20,761 nt of DNA from an uncultured Eubacteriales bacterium (GTDB lineage: Bacteria > Bacillota > Clostridia > Oscillospirales > Oscillospiraceae), in NCBI GenBank assembly GCA_900549865.1, contig URPU01000038.1, positions 1 through 20,761 of the forward strand, given 5' to 3'. Below the pieces are notes generated by a model. The model was not told where the DNA came from. It was given only the letters and a program-made list of their open reading frames with translations, and did not search any database. This document shows positions 1-7,702 of this stretch, in pieces. The translations under genes and the position numbers were made by a program. Position 1 is the first letter of the stretch, and every line of letters starts with the position of its first letter.

Positions 1-50
1 ATATTGCTTTCGCGTCTGCGGACGCGAAACTCTGCGAGGCTTTTTTGACA
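1..50 (+). repeat. Dispersed hairpin repeat, right-hand end (copy A)
   Basis: These 50 bases align without gaps to 17933-17982, the right end of the complete element, with about three mismatches. The copy contains the 9-bp stem TTTCGCGTC/GACGCGAAA (8-16 with 21-29, loop TGCG) and ends in the terminal motif TTTTTTGACA. The left two thirds of the element lie outside the window. It sits next to the terminator of the Dabb gene, as the complete copy sits next to terminators. Confidence 0.85.
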
Positions 51-55
51 TACTG

Positions 56-85
56 AAAAAACTGCGGCTGCTGCCGCAGTTTTTT
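56..85. terminator. Bidirectional intrinsic terminator
   Basis: A perfect 13-bp stem: six A plus CTGCGGC (56-68) pairs with GCCGCAG plus six T (73-85), with a TGCT loop. The A-tract on one side and T-tract on the other let it work in both directions. It lies 10 bp beyond the stop codon of the minus-strand Dabb gene, so it most likely ends the acyltransferase-Dabb transcript. Confidence 0.85.
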
Positions 86-95
86 GCTGCTATTG

Positions 96-383
96 TCATT
101 CCACGCTGTCGAATATCGCCTTCGCCGCGACGAAGCGGCCGAATTCATCCTTCCAGCGGTGATGCACGGCGGAGGCGTCCCAGTTTGCAAGCGCGTCTGC
201 GTCCATGTGCACGATTATCATAAGGTCGTACCGGTTCGGCCGCGCCACGCAGTTTTCAACAAAGCTGTAGCTGTGCACGCCCTCCGGCTTAGCCTCGCCG
301 TCGAACATGGCCCTGACCTCGCGCACGAGCGCGGCCTTGTCCGTCACGCCGTCCGTAAATTTCACGATGATATGATGCTTCAT
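96..383 (-). CDS. Dabb (stress-responsive A/B barrel) family protein
   Basis: A 95-aa protein with the full Dabb fold signature (PF07876). It opens with MKHHIIVKF, has a central YDLMIIVHM strand (about residues 53-61), a W-x-x-S-x-x-HH helix near residue 70, and ends with a V-x-x-KAIFD strand. Family members are small dimeric ferredoxin-like proteins; some are enzymes (olivetolic acid cyclase in plants), but most bacterial ones have no assigned reaction. It is cytosolic, with no signal peptide. A GGAGGG ribosome binding site lies 6-7 nt before the ATG. It starts 34 bp after the acyltransferase stop, across a very AT-rich spacer, so it is probably the second gene of that transcript. The family call is firm; the function is not. 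Confidence 0.9.
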   Translation of the reverse strand: MKHHIIVKFTDGVTDKAALVREVRAMFDGEAKPEGVHSYSFVENCVARPNRYDLMIIVHMDADALANWDASAVHHRWKDEFGRFVAAKAIFDSVE

Positions 384-417
384 GTTGCCCTCCGTATATA
401 TAATATATATAAATTGA

Positions 418-1518
418 TCATGCGTTGTTCAGCGCGCGGCCGTGGATGCGGCGTTTGACCGCCGCCTCAAGCCGCTCGTATATAACCGACAGCGCGACGG
501 ACGCCGCGCCGCAGGCGAAGAACAGGATAGGCTTGCTCTGCTCCAGCGTCAGCCCAAGCCTGTCCAGCAGCATGTATGTGATGCGTATCACGTCCTGATG
601 GATGAGGAAAAAGCTTGCGCTTATGCCGCCGAGGAATATGGTCGCGCGGTTCGTGAGGAGCCGCGTCAGCACGCCGGGATCCAGCGCAAAAAGATACACC
701 AGCGCGGCGGCGGGCAGAACGCAGAGCTGCGTGTTGCCGAAGGCCGCTGCGGCGGGAGTGCCGGAAATGCGCCTGAAGATGAGCCACGCCCCGGCAAAGA
801 GCAGCATGCACGCGCCCTCCAGCGCGGCGGCCTGGCCGCGGCTCACGGGCTTTTCCCCACGCGTTATGAAAAGATAGCCAAGGTTGCAGCCTATCGCAAA
901 GTCAATGCAGCGCGCCGGCGGGAACATATAGCACAGCCAGCTCACGAACCCCGCGTCGTATCCGCCGCGAAGCGCCGTGCATAGCGGCGCCGCGATAAGG
1001 CCGAGCGCGATGTCAAGCGCGAACAGCGCGGCAATGGCGGCACAGGCCGCCCTGCGGCTGCGATAGCGCCGTATTGCCCGCAGGATGAACGGAAAGGCAA
1101 AGTATAAAAACAGCGACACGGACAGATACCACGCCACGCCGTTGAACGCGGAGGCAAGGCGCGGACTCCACGATTGGACGAGCAGCACGCTTGCAGCGAG
1201 CTTTTCCGCGATGAGCGCCGCCGCGCCGGGCTGCGGCGCAGTCTTCATGGTGTAAATGTCCAGCGCCAGTACCGGCAGCATCGTCAGAATGTGCAGCGGG
1301 TACAGCTTCCATATCTTCCTTGCGGAGAATTTGAGACAGTCGATAGGCGTGCGCGGAAGAGAGCGGTCATAGTAGCTGCGGCACATCAGAAAGCCCGACA
1401 GCATGATGAATATCGCCGCGCCCAGCGCGCCCGTGCCGCATATATAGCAGTGGTGCATGAAAATGAGAAGGCAGGCGATCGCCCGCACGGCCTGTAGGGA
1501 ATCTATGCGCCCTTTCAT
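418..1518 (-). CDS. Acyltransferase family 3 (OafA-like) membrane protein
   Basis: A 366-aa polytopic protein of the Acyltransferase_3 family (PF01757). Visible hallmarks are the N-terminal D6-S-L-Q-x-x-R12-A-I-A stretch, the paired histidines H22-H23 in the first membrane segment (the family's putative catalytic site), the following FIMLSGFLM segment, and a late SFFLIHQDV segment. About ten hydrophobic helices span the length. Such enzymes move an acyl group, usually acetyl, from the cytosol onto an extracytoplasmic acceptor such as a polysaccharide or peptidoglycan; the acceptor here is unknown. An AGGAG ribosome binding site precedes the ATG, and a promoter with 17-bp spacing lies upstream. 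With the membrane glycosyltransferases 1 kb away, decoration of a surface polymer is a reasonable inference. Confidence 0.9.
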   Translation of the reverse strand: MKGRIDSLQAVRAIACLLIFMHHCYICGTGALGAAIFIMLSGFLMCRSYYDRSLPRTPIDCLKFSARKIWKLYPLHILTMLPVLALDIYTMKTAPQPGAAALIAEKLAASVLLVQSWSPRLASAFNGVAWYLSVSLFLYFAFPFILRAIRRYRSRRAACAAIAALFALDIALGLIAAPLCTALRGGYDAGFVSWLCYMFPPARCIDFAIGCNLGYLFITRGEKPVSRGQAAALEGACMLLFAGAWLIFRRISGTPAAAAFGNTQLCVLPAAALVYLFALDPGVLTRLLTNRATIFLGGISASFFLIHQDVIRITYMLLDRLGLTLEQSKPILFFACGAASVALSVIYERLEAAVKRRIHGRALNNA

Positions 1519-1550
1519 AAGCGGCTCCTTCCGAATGTGATAACGGGAAA

Positions 1551-1579
1551 ATTATAGCCCATTAAGGGGAAAAGCACAA
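1551..1579 (-). promoter_or_regulatory. Promoter of the acyltransferase-Dabb transcript
   Basis: On the minus strand, a -35 TTGTGC (1574-1579) and -10 TATAAT (1551-1556) are separated by exactly 17 bp. The spacing to the AGGAG site and ATG at 1518 gives a leader of about 25-30 nt. It diverges from the promoter at 1617-1645. Confidence 0.75.
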
Positions 1580-1616
1580 GACCGCAAAAATTAAGAAAAT
1601 TTAACAAAACCTTAGA

Positions 1617-1645
1617 TTGTTATTTCAAATCGCCTGTGCTATAAT
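1617..1645 (+). promoter_or_regulatory. Promoter of the COG2426 gene
   Basis: TTGTTA (1617-1622), a 17-bp spacer, then TATAAT (1640-1645) preceded by TGC, an extended -10. The leader to the ATG at 1693 is about 40 nt. It lies back to back with the acyltransferase promoter in an AT-rich intergenic region. Confidence 0.8.
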
Positions 1646-1692
1646 AAACTGCTGTAATTTTCTACTGAAATTTTGTTTTATCGGAGTAATTT

Positions 1693-2172
1693 ATGATTTC
1701 ATGGCTGACAAGCACGACGCTCGGCAAATTCATTGCGACGTTTTTTATCTCCATGGTGCCCGTGATAGAGCTTCGCGGCGGCCTGCCCTACGGTATCGGC
1801 TTCGGGCTGGACTATCCGCTGGCGCTCACCGCGGCCATCCTGGGCAATATGCTGCCCGTGCCGTTCATCATCGCGTATATAAGCCGCATTTTCATTTGGC
1901 TTCGCGGCAAGCATAAAAAGCTGGATGATTTCGTCACAAAGATGGAGCGGCGCGCCCATCTCAAGGGGCAGAAGGTGGAAAAGTACGGGCCGCTGATGCT
2001 GCTTATCTTCGTGGGCATCCCGCTTCCCGGCACGGGGGCGTGGACGGGCGCGCTTATCGCCGCGCTGCTGAATATGCGCATGAAGCAGGCTCTGCCGTGC
2101 ATTTTCCTCGGCGTGCTTATGGCCGCCGCCATTATCACGGCCCTGACCTTCGGCGTCATACATATAATCTGA
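1693..2172 (+). CDS. COG2426 small membrane exporter-like protein (PF06695)
   Basis: A 159-aa integral membrane protein of the family annotated as putative small multidrug exporter (PF06695, COG2426). Two diagnostic re-entrant-type motifs are intact: VPVIELRGGLPYG at about residues 22-34 and GIPLPGTGAWTGAL from about residue 108. Four to five hydrophobic segments flank a basic cytoplasmic loop at about residues 70-98. The family is related to DedA-type membrane proteins by its E-x-R-G and G-x-P-x-PGTG motifs; the multidrug name rests on weak historical evidence, so the substrate should be treated as unknown. GGAG lies 8 nt before the ATG. It has its own promoter and a probable terminator, so it is likely monocistronic. 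Confidence 0.9.
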   Translation: MISWLTSTTLGKFIATFFISMVPVIELRGGLPYGIGFGLDYPLALTAAILGNMLPVPFIIAYISRIFIWLRGKHKKLDDFVTKMERRAHLKGQKVEKYGPLMLLIFVGIPLPGTGAWTGALIAALLNMRMKQALPCIFLGVLMAAAIITALTFGVIHII

Positions 2173-2187
2173 ATATACTGAGAGGGG

Positions 2188-2217
2188 GGGCGTCTGCACG
2201 ATGCGGCGCGCCCTTTT
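2188..2217 (+). terminator. Probable weak intrinsic terminator
   Basis: GGGCG (2188-2192) pairs with CGCCC (2209-2213) around an internal loop and a short GCA/TGC inner stem, followed by TTTT and a second T-rich stretch. It lies 15 bp after the stop of the COG2426 gene. The internal loop makes it weaker than the other hairpins in this window. Confidence 0.45.
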
Positions 2218-2233
2218 CATTTTGTACTTGGAA

Positions 2234-2263
2234 TTGACAGCGAAACGATATATAATATATAAG
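2234..2263 (+). promoter_or_regulatory. Promoter of the glgA operon
   Basis: A perfect -35 TTGACA (2234-2239) is followed by an AT-rich run offering TATATA (2256-2261, spacer 16) or TATAAG (2258-2263, spacer 18) as the -10. The nearby TATAAT at 2251 is only 11 bp from the -35 and is unlikely to be used with it. The leader to the glgA ATG is about 50 nt. No other convincing promoter is visible before 12326. Confidence 0.7.
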
Positions 2264-2321
2264 TTATAAAAGAAAGAGGACATGCGCCGGTAAGCTGAGA
2301 GATTTGAACGGAGGAAAAAAC

Positions 2322-3800
2322 ATGAAAAGGGAATTTCGTGAGATGCTCAATCAGCGGGGGAGAAAGACCCTGCCCAACGTGCTGCTGGCCGCGGCGGAAT
2401 GTGCGCCGCTGTCAAAGACCGGCGGCCTTGCGGACGTTGTCGGCACGCTGCCGAAGTCGCTTGCAAGGCTGGGGATAGATGCGCGCGTGATAACGCCGTA
2501 TCACCGGGTCATAAAGGAAAAGTATGCCGCGCAGGTGCAGCATCTTTTTTATTTCTTTGTCGATCTGGGCTGGCGGCATGAATATGTCGGCATTGAGAAG
2601 CTGGAGCTTGACGGCGTCATAATTTACCTTGTGGACAGTGAACGCTACTTCGGCGATAAGATATACCGCGGCGGCTATGACGAGATAGAGCAGTACGCTT
2701 TCTTCTGCCGCGCCGTGCTCAACGCCATTCCGAACCTCGGCTTCACGCCGGACGTCGTCCACTGCAACGACTGGCACACCGCCATGATCCCCATGCTCGC
2801 GCGCACGCAGTACCCCGGCGCGATGCAGGAGAACATGCGCTTTCTGCTCACCATACATAACATCGCCTTTCAGGGCAAGTGCGGCTTCGACTTCGTGCAG
2901 GACCTTCTCGGCGTGGACGCGAAGTATTACACCGCGGAGTTCATGGAGCTTTACGGCTGCGCCAACTTCCTCAAGGCCGGCTGTGTGTTTGCGCATAAGA
3001 TAAACACCGTTTCCCCCAGCTACGCGTGGGAGATACGCACGCCGTATTTTTCCGAGGGGCTGGACGGGATACTCAACGCCCGCGCAAACGACCTTTCCGG
3101 CATAATAAACGGCATCGACAAGCAGGTGTTCAACCCCAAGACCGACGCGAAGATACCCGCCCGCTTCGACCGGGGGCATCTCAAGGGCAAGGCACAGTGC
3201 AAGGCCGCGCTTCAGCAGCGTCTCGGGCTGGAGGTCCGCGCGGATGTGCCGCTTTTCGCCATGGTCACGCGCATGACGGAGCAGAAGGGCTTCGACCTTG
3301 TCACCTGCGCCCTTGATGAGCTGATGAGCCATGAGGATATGCAGTTTGCGCTTCTCGGCTCGGGCGATGCGCGGTTTGAAAACTTCATGCGCGGCGCGGA
3401 GGCGCGGTATAAGGGCCGCCTGTGCGCATATATCGGCTATAACGAGGAGCTTTCCCACCTCTATTACGCCGGAAGCGACTTCTTCCTCATGCCCTCCCGG
3501 TTTGAGCCGTGCGGCCTGAGTCAGATGCTTGCCATGCGCTACGGTTCTCTGCCTATAGTGCGCGAGACGGGCGGCCTGCGGGACACCGTCACGCCGTACA
3601 ACAAGTATACAGGCGAGGGCGACGGCTTCTCCTTCGCCAATTATGACGCATGGGAGCTGCGCGAGGCAGTGCGCCGCGCGCTGGATTGCTGGAAGGATGA
3701 GGGCGTCATGCGCGCGCTCGTCAACAACGCCATGCAGGCCGACTTCGGCTTTGAAATTTCTGCGCAGGAGTATGCAAAATTATACATATGTATGCTGTAA
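2322..3800 (+). CDS. glgA: Glycogen synthase (ADP-glucose type)
   Basis: A 492-aa GT5 family enzyme that extends alpha-1,4-glucan with glucose from ADP-glucose in the cytosol. It shows the N-terminal K32-T-G-G-L nucleotide-sugar motif, HNIAFQG near the middle, NGID before the second Rossmann domain, and the C-terminal E-x-x-G motif (RFEPCGLSQ, E395) followed by RETGGLRDTV. The length is normal for bacterial GlgA. The start is the ATG at 2322, with GGAGG 7 nt upstream; an in-frame TTG at 2304 would sit ahead of that ribosome binding site and was rejected. It is the first gene of the six-gene operon. Its 3' end overlaps the amylase gene by 13 bp. No glgC, glgD or glgB is in the window. The call is very secure. 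Confidence 0.97.
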   Translation: MKREFREMLNQRGRKTLPNVLLAAAECAPLSKTGGLADVVGTLPKSLARLGIDARVITPYHRVIKEKYAAQVQHLFYFFVDLGWRHEYVGIEKLELDGVIIYLVDSERYFGDKIYRGGYDEIEQYAFFCRAVLNAIPNLGFTPDVVHCNDWHTAMIPMLARTQYPGAMQENMRFLLTIHNIAFQGKCGFDFVQDLLGVDAKYYTAEFMELYGCANFLKAGCVFAHKINTVSPSYAWEIRTPYFSEGLDGILNARANDLSGIINGIDKQVFNPKTDAKIPARFDRGHLKGKAQCKAALQQRLGLEVRADVPLFAMVTRMTEQKGFDLVTCALDELMSHEDMQFALLGSGDARFENFMRGAEARYKGRLCAYIGYNEELSHLYYAGSDFFLMPSRFEPCGLSQMLAMRYGSLPIVRETGGLRDTVTPYNKYTGEGDGFSFANYDAWELREAVRRALDCWKDEGVMRALVNNAMQADFGFEISAQEYAKLYICML

Positions 3801-6193
3801 ACAACACCAGATATAAAATATATTTCGGCGGCGGCTATAAGGAGCATTGGTCGCAGGACTATACGCTTTCGATAGAATATCATGACCGCCGCTATGTCGA
3901 GGCGGCGCTTGACGCCGCCGGACGCTGGCAGCCCGTTGGCGGCGACGCGGAGCTTACTGCGCTGCTTGCCTCCGACTCCTGCCCCGCGCTGACGCGGATG
4001 TACTTTGAGGCTGCCGCCAGCGCCTATCATGCGGCGCAGGACTGCCTCTGCCGCGGCCTCACGCTCGACAGGCTGAGAGAGTGCTTTTATTCGGCGGAGA
4101 ATCCCCTTGTCGCGCCGGAGCTTATGCGCCTTCTGATGGACGACTGCGGCTTTTCCATGAACGTGGCCTACAGCGTCACGGCGCACTGTTGTGCGGATAT
4201 CCGCGCGGATGGCGTCGATACGGACGCCGTCTACGCGCTCCAGCCGCGCACGGCGCACGTGATGAGCCTGCTGCGCTCCACCGCGGCCAGCCGCCTTGCC
4301 GTCTCCTATGACAGCCGCCTTGAGGAATGCCGCTTCCCGGCCGGTGCGGCCGTCGCGGGGGGCGAGGTGCGCCTTGCGTTCCGCGTTCTCGGCGGATGTG
4401 TGCGCCGCGCCGTGCTCGTCGTTTACGGCGACGCCGGGCGGCAGGAGTACGACATGGCGCGCGAGGGGCAGCATTATGCCGCGCGCATCACCATGCCGGC
4501 TTCGCCGCAGGCGCTGTGGTACTTCTTCCGCATCGAGACGGAGGACGGCACGCATTGGGTCTGCCCGGACGGCACCGGCTTCATCGGGCGCATCTGCGGC
4601 CGCGAGAGCGGCGGCTTCCGCCTCACGGCGGCGCTGGCGGACTTCAGCACGCCTGCGTGGTTCAGAAAATGCGTGATGTATCAGATATTCCCCGACCGCT
4701 TCGCCTTTTCCGGCGACGGCACGGCGCAGCGCGGCGTGGAGTATCACCGCGCCCTCGGCCAGAACGCGGAGCTTCACGCCAGCACGGACGAGCCCGTGCG
4801 CTGGCAGCCGCGCCCGTTTGAGCGCGACTACAGCCCCGACGATTTTTACGGCGGCACCTTAAGGGGGATAGAGGAAAAGCTTCCGTATCTCAGGGAGCTC
4901 GGCATAAGCGTCATATATCTTAACCCGATAGTGGAGGCGCGCTCCAACCACCGCTATGACACCTCAGACTATATGCGGCCCGATCCCATCCTCGGCACGG
5001 AGGCGGACTTTGAAAGCCTGTGCGCCGCGGCGCGGGAAAATGGCATACGCATCGTGCTTGACGGCGTGTTTTCCCACACCGGTGCTGACAGCGTTTACTT
5101 CAACCGTTACGGCAACTATCCCTCCGTCGGCGCGTGCCAGGGGGATAAGTCCGAATTCTTTGACTGGTACGATTTCAAAAGCTTCCCGGAGGATTACCGC
5201 TGCTGGTGGGGCTTTAAAGATCTGCCGGAGGTCAATGAGACGCAGCCCTCGTGGCAGCGCTTCGTCATAAGCGGCGATGACAGCGTCGTCAAAACGTGGC
5301 TGCGCCGCGGCGCGTCCGGCTGGCGGCTGGACGTGGCGGACGAACTGCCGGATGAGACGCTTTCGCTCATCCGCCGCGCCGCAAAGGAGGAAAAGCCCGA
5401 CGCCCTCATCCTTGGAGAGGTCTGGGAGGACGCCGTCATAAAGGAGAGCTACGGCCGCCGCCGCAACTACGCCCTTGGCTGCTCGCTCGACTCGGTGATG
5501 AATTATCCTTTCCGCGACGCGGCGCTGGCCTTCGCCCGCGGGCAGACGGACGCGTATGCTCTGCGCGATTTCCTCATCGGCCAGCAGATGAACTACCCCA
5601 AGCCGCTTTATTATTCGCTTATGAACCTTCTCGGCTCACACGATGTGGACAGGATACGCACGGCGCTGTGCACCGGCGTGAACATCCGTTCTCTCAGCCG
5701 GGAGGAGCAGGTCAGGCTCAGCTTTACCGACGCGCAGCTTGCCGCCGCGGTGGAAACGGAAAAGCTGTGCGCCCTGCTGCAATTCGCCATTCCCGGCGTG
5801 CCCAGCATATATTACGGGGACGAGCAGGGCATGTGCGGCGTGTGCGACCCGTTCAACCGCCAGCCGTTCAAGGAGGGCGTAAGGGAGCTGCACGATTTTT
5901 ACGCGCGCCTTGCGGCAAAGCGCCGCGGCGCGGACGCACTCAGCACGGGCGAGGCCGTTTTCATGGCGGCCAGCGCGGATGTGCTGATGGTGCTGCGCTA
6001 CATAAACGGCGATAAGGACGCCCTCGGCGAGAGCGCGCGCCCCGGCGCGTACCTTGCCGTCATAAACCGCGGCGCGCACAGCGCCGGCTTTACGGCGGAC
6101 TGCACCGCGGCCGGATGCGGCATGTTCTCCGGATGCATCGCCGCGCACAGCAGCCGGATATTTGAGCTTTCAAAGGAAGGACAGAGAGAATGA
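3788..6193 (+). CDS. GH13 alpha-glucan hydrolase (neopullulanase/amylase-like) with extra N-terminal domain
   Basis: An 801-aa protein without a signal peptide, so probably cytosolic. The catalytic barrel starts near residue 296 (MYQIFPDRF) and carries all four GH13 regions: DGVFSH (D425), GWRLDVADE (nucleophile D515), LGEVWED (acid/base E544) and GSHD (D619). A beta-rich starch-binding-like module at about 190-285 precedes the barrel, as in neopullulanase and cyclomaltodextrinase. The first 185 residues or so are mostly helical, contain YHAAQDCLCRGL, and I do not recognise them. The likely substrate is glycogen or maltodextrin made by the adjacent GlgA. The start overlaps glgA by 13 bp and has no well-placed ribosome binding site (AGGAG is 18 nt away), which suggests translational coupling. 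The exact specificity cannot be read from sequence alone. Confidence 0.9.
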   Translation: MYAVNNTRYKIYFGGGYKEHWSQDYTLSIEYHDRRYVEAALDAAGRWQPVGGDAELTALLASDSCPALTRMYFEAAASAYHAAQDCLCRGLTLDRLRECFYSAENPLVAPELMRLLMDDCGFSMNVAYSVTAHCCADIRADGVDTDAVYALQPRTAHVMSLLRSTAASRLAVSYDSRLEECRFPAGAAVAGGEVRLAFRVLGGCVRRAVLVVYGDAGRQEYDMAREGQHYAARITMPASPQALWYFFRIETEDGTHWVCPDGTGFIGRICGRESGGFRLTAALADFSTPAWFRKCVMYQIFPDRFAFSGDGTAQRGVEYHRALGQNAELHASTDEPVRWQPRPFERDYSPDDFYGGTLRGIEEKLPYLRELGISVIYLNPIVEARSNHRYDTSDYMRPDPILGTEADFESLCAAARENGIRIVLDGVFSHTGADSVYFNRYGNYPSVGACQGDKSEFFDWYDFKSFPEDYRCWWGFKDLPEVNETQPSWQRFVISGDDSVVKTWLRRGASGWRLDVADELPDETLSLIRRAAKEEKPDALILGEVWEDAVIKESYGRRRNYALGCSLDSVMNYPFRDAALAFARGQTDAYALRDFLIGQQMNYPKPLYYSLMNLLGSHDVDRIRTALCTGVNIRSLSREEQVRLSFTDAQLAAAVETEKLCALLQFAIPGVPSIYYGDEQGMCGVCDPFNRQPFKEGVRELHDFYARLAAKRRGADALSTGEAVFMAASADVLMVLRYINGDKDALGESARPGAYLAVINRGAHSAGFTADCTAAGCGMFSGCIAAHSSRIFELSKEGQRE

Positions 6194-7680
6194 ACCACAG
6201 CACGACGACCGGCAAGGCGGCGGCGCGGTACGCGCTGCCGGCCGCATCCTGCCTTGTCAGCGGCCTTGCAGCATATCTCTTCGTGTTCACGAATAAGCTT
6301 GTCAATCTCGACGAGATAGCGGGCCTCTTTTCAAAGGGGGAATCGATCAGCTCCGGGCGCTGGGCGCTTGCGCTTACAAGCTATATCTTCCCCGACCTTT
6401 CAATGCCGTGGTTCAACGGGATGCTGTCATTGCTGCTGCTCACGGCGGCGGTCTGCCTCATCATAAGGATATTTGAGCTTGAAAGCCCGCTGATCACGGC
6501 GCTGCTCTCCGCGCTGCTCATCGTGTTCCCCTCGCAGATAGTCACCTTTGCCTATATGTTCACCTGCGCGCCGTATGCGCTTGCGGTGCTGCTTGCCGTG
6601 GCGTCGGTGTATTTTACGCTGTGCGCCTCCGGTTGGCGGCGCTGGACGGGAAGCGTTATTTCCCTGTGCCTCTCGCTGGGGATATATCAGGCGTACCTCT
6701 CCGTTGCGGCGAGTCTTTACGTTGTCTATCTCATAAAGCGCCTTATCGGCAATGAGTGGGATGTGCGGCGCATCGTGCGCTGCGGGCTTGGGTGCCTCGC
6801 CGCGCTTGCCGGGGCGCTTGCGGCTTACTTCGTCGTCAATAAGCTCGTGATGCACATCGCGGGCGTTGAGTATAATTCCTACGCCGGGGCGAGCTTCCAA
6901 ACAGATATCAAGTCCGTGCTGTTCGGCGTGCGCGTGGCCTTCACGGCCTTTCTCGGCTATTTCTACAAGGGGTATTACCACCTTGTCGCAACGGACTTTT
7001 CAAAGCTGCTGCACTTTGTGTGCGCCGGTATCGTCGTGTTTGAACTGGCGGCGTATTTCATCCGCTGCCGCGGCGCGGCGCGGCGCGCGCTGCTCGCCGC
7101 ACTCTGCGTGCTTTTCCCGCTTGCCGTCAACTGCCTTTATATCGCCTCGGCACAGCGGCACACGCTCATGCTCTACAGCTTCACGGCGGTGTACGTGCTT
7201 GCCGCGGTCACGGCGGAGGAGCTTATGAAGAATAAGCACGCCGCGGCGCGCGACGTGCTCAGCCTTGTCATGGCCGGGGTCGTGCTCGTCAATATTTTTT
7301 ACGCGAACCGGCTGTATCTCAAGATGAAGCTGGAATATGAAAACGCATATGCGTTTTATTCCACGCTCGTCACGCGTATCAAATCCACGCCCGGCTATGA
7401 GCCCGGCGACATGGTGTATATCACCGGCGATGCGCACAACCTCCTGCACGAGTCGGATGAGATAGACACCTCCGACCTTGTCGGCATAATGGAGGGGCTT
7501 ATAAATATCTACAGCCGCGGTGATTTCCTCACCTATTACGCGGGCTTCGACCCGCCCGCCTTTGACTGGGCGGCGTGGGATGCCTCCGGCGTGGCCGCCG
7601 CTGTCGCGGACATGCCCGAATACCCCTATGACGGGTCGGTCATAAAATCGGGCGAATTTATAATAGTAAAGCTTGGATAA
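6190..7680 (+). CDS. GtrII-type membrane glucosyltransferase, paralogue 1
   Basis: A 496-aa polytopic protein with about ten to twelve hydrophobic segments, matching the glucosyltransferase GtrII family (PF14264). After the first membrane helix comes FTNKLVNLDE (D41-E42), then LFSKG, SSGRW (R57) and FPDLSMPW, a block shared by all three paralogues here. Acidic residues just after the first helix are the usual catalytic position in GT-C enzymes. A soluble C-terminal tail of about 120 residues follows the last helix (YENAYAFYSTL, later DEIDTS, LINIYSR) and ends in IIVKLG. Family members move glucose from undecaprenyl-phosphate-glucose to a surface glycan outside the membrane. The ATG overlaps the amylase stop as ATGA, so the two are probably coupled. 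The acceptor is unknown. Confidence 0.85.
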   Translation: MNHSTTTGKAAARYALPAASCLVSGLAAYLFVFTNKLVNLDEIAGLFSKGESISSGRWALALTSYIFPDLSMPWFNGMLSLLLLTAAVCLIIRIFELESPLITALLSALLIVFPSQIVTFAYMFTCAPYALAVLLAVASVYFTLCASGWRRWTGSVISLCLSLGIYQAYLSVAASLYVVYLIKRLIGNEWDVRRIVRCGLGCLAALAGALAAYFVVNKLVMHIAGVEYNSYAGASFQTDIKSVLFGVRVAFTAFLGYFYKGYYHLVATDFSKLLHFVCAGIVVFELAAYFIRCRGAARRALLAALCVLFPLAVNCLYIASAQRHTLMLYSFTAVYVLAAVTAEELMKNKHAAARDVLSLVMAGVVLVNIFYANRLYLKMKLEYENAYAFYSTLVTRIKSTPGYEPGDMVYITGDAHNLLHESDEIDTSDLVGIMEGLINIYSRGDFLTYYAGFDPPAFDWAAWDASGVAAAVADMPEYPYDGSVIKSGEFIIVKLG

Positions 7681-7702
7681 ATAAAAATACGGGGATATAG
7701 GA

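Noticed and set aside
2251..2256. TATAAT at 2251 as the glgA -10 box
   Set aside because: Only 11 bp from the TTGACA; boxes 16-18 bp away fit better, though use with another -35 is not excluded.
2304..2321. TTG at 2304 as glgA start
   Set aside because: The GGAGG ribosome binding site lies inside this extension and points to the ATG at 2322.
2412..3458. Long minus-strand open frame (348 codons) opposite glgA
   Set aside because: It is a GC-rich shadow of a certain gene; its translation is low-complexity A/R/H/V-rich with no family features.
3641..4777. Long minus-strand open frame (378 codons) opposite glgA/GH13
   Set aside because: Shadow of the GH13 frame; Arg/Ala/His-rich composition and no recognisable domain.
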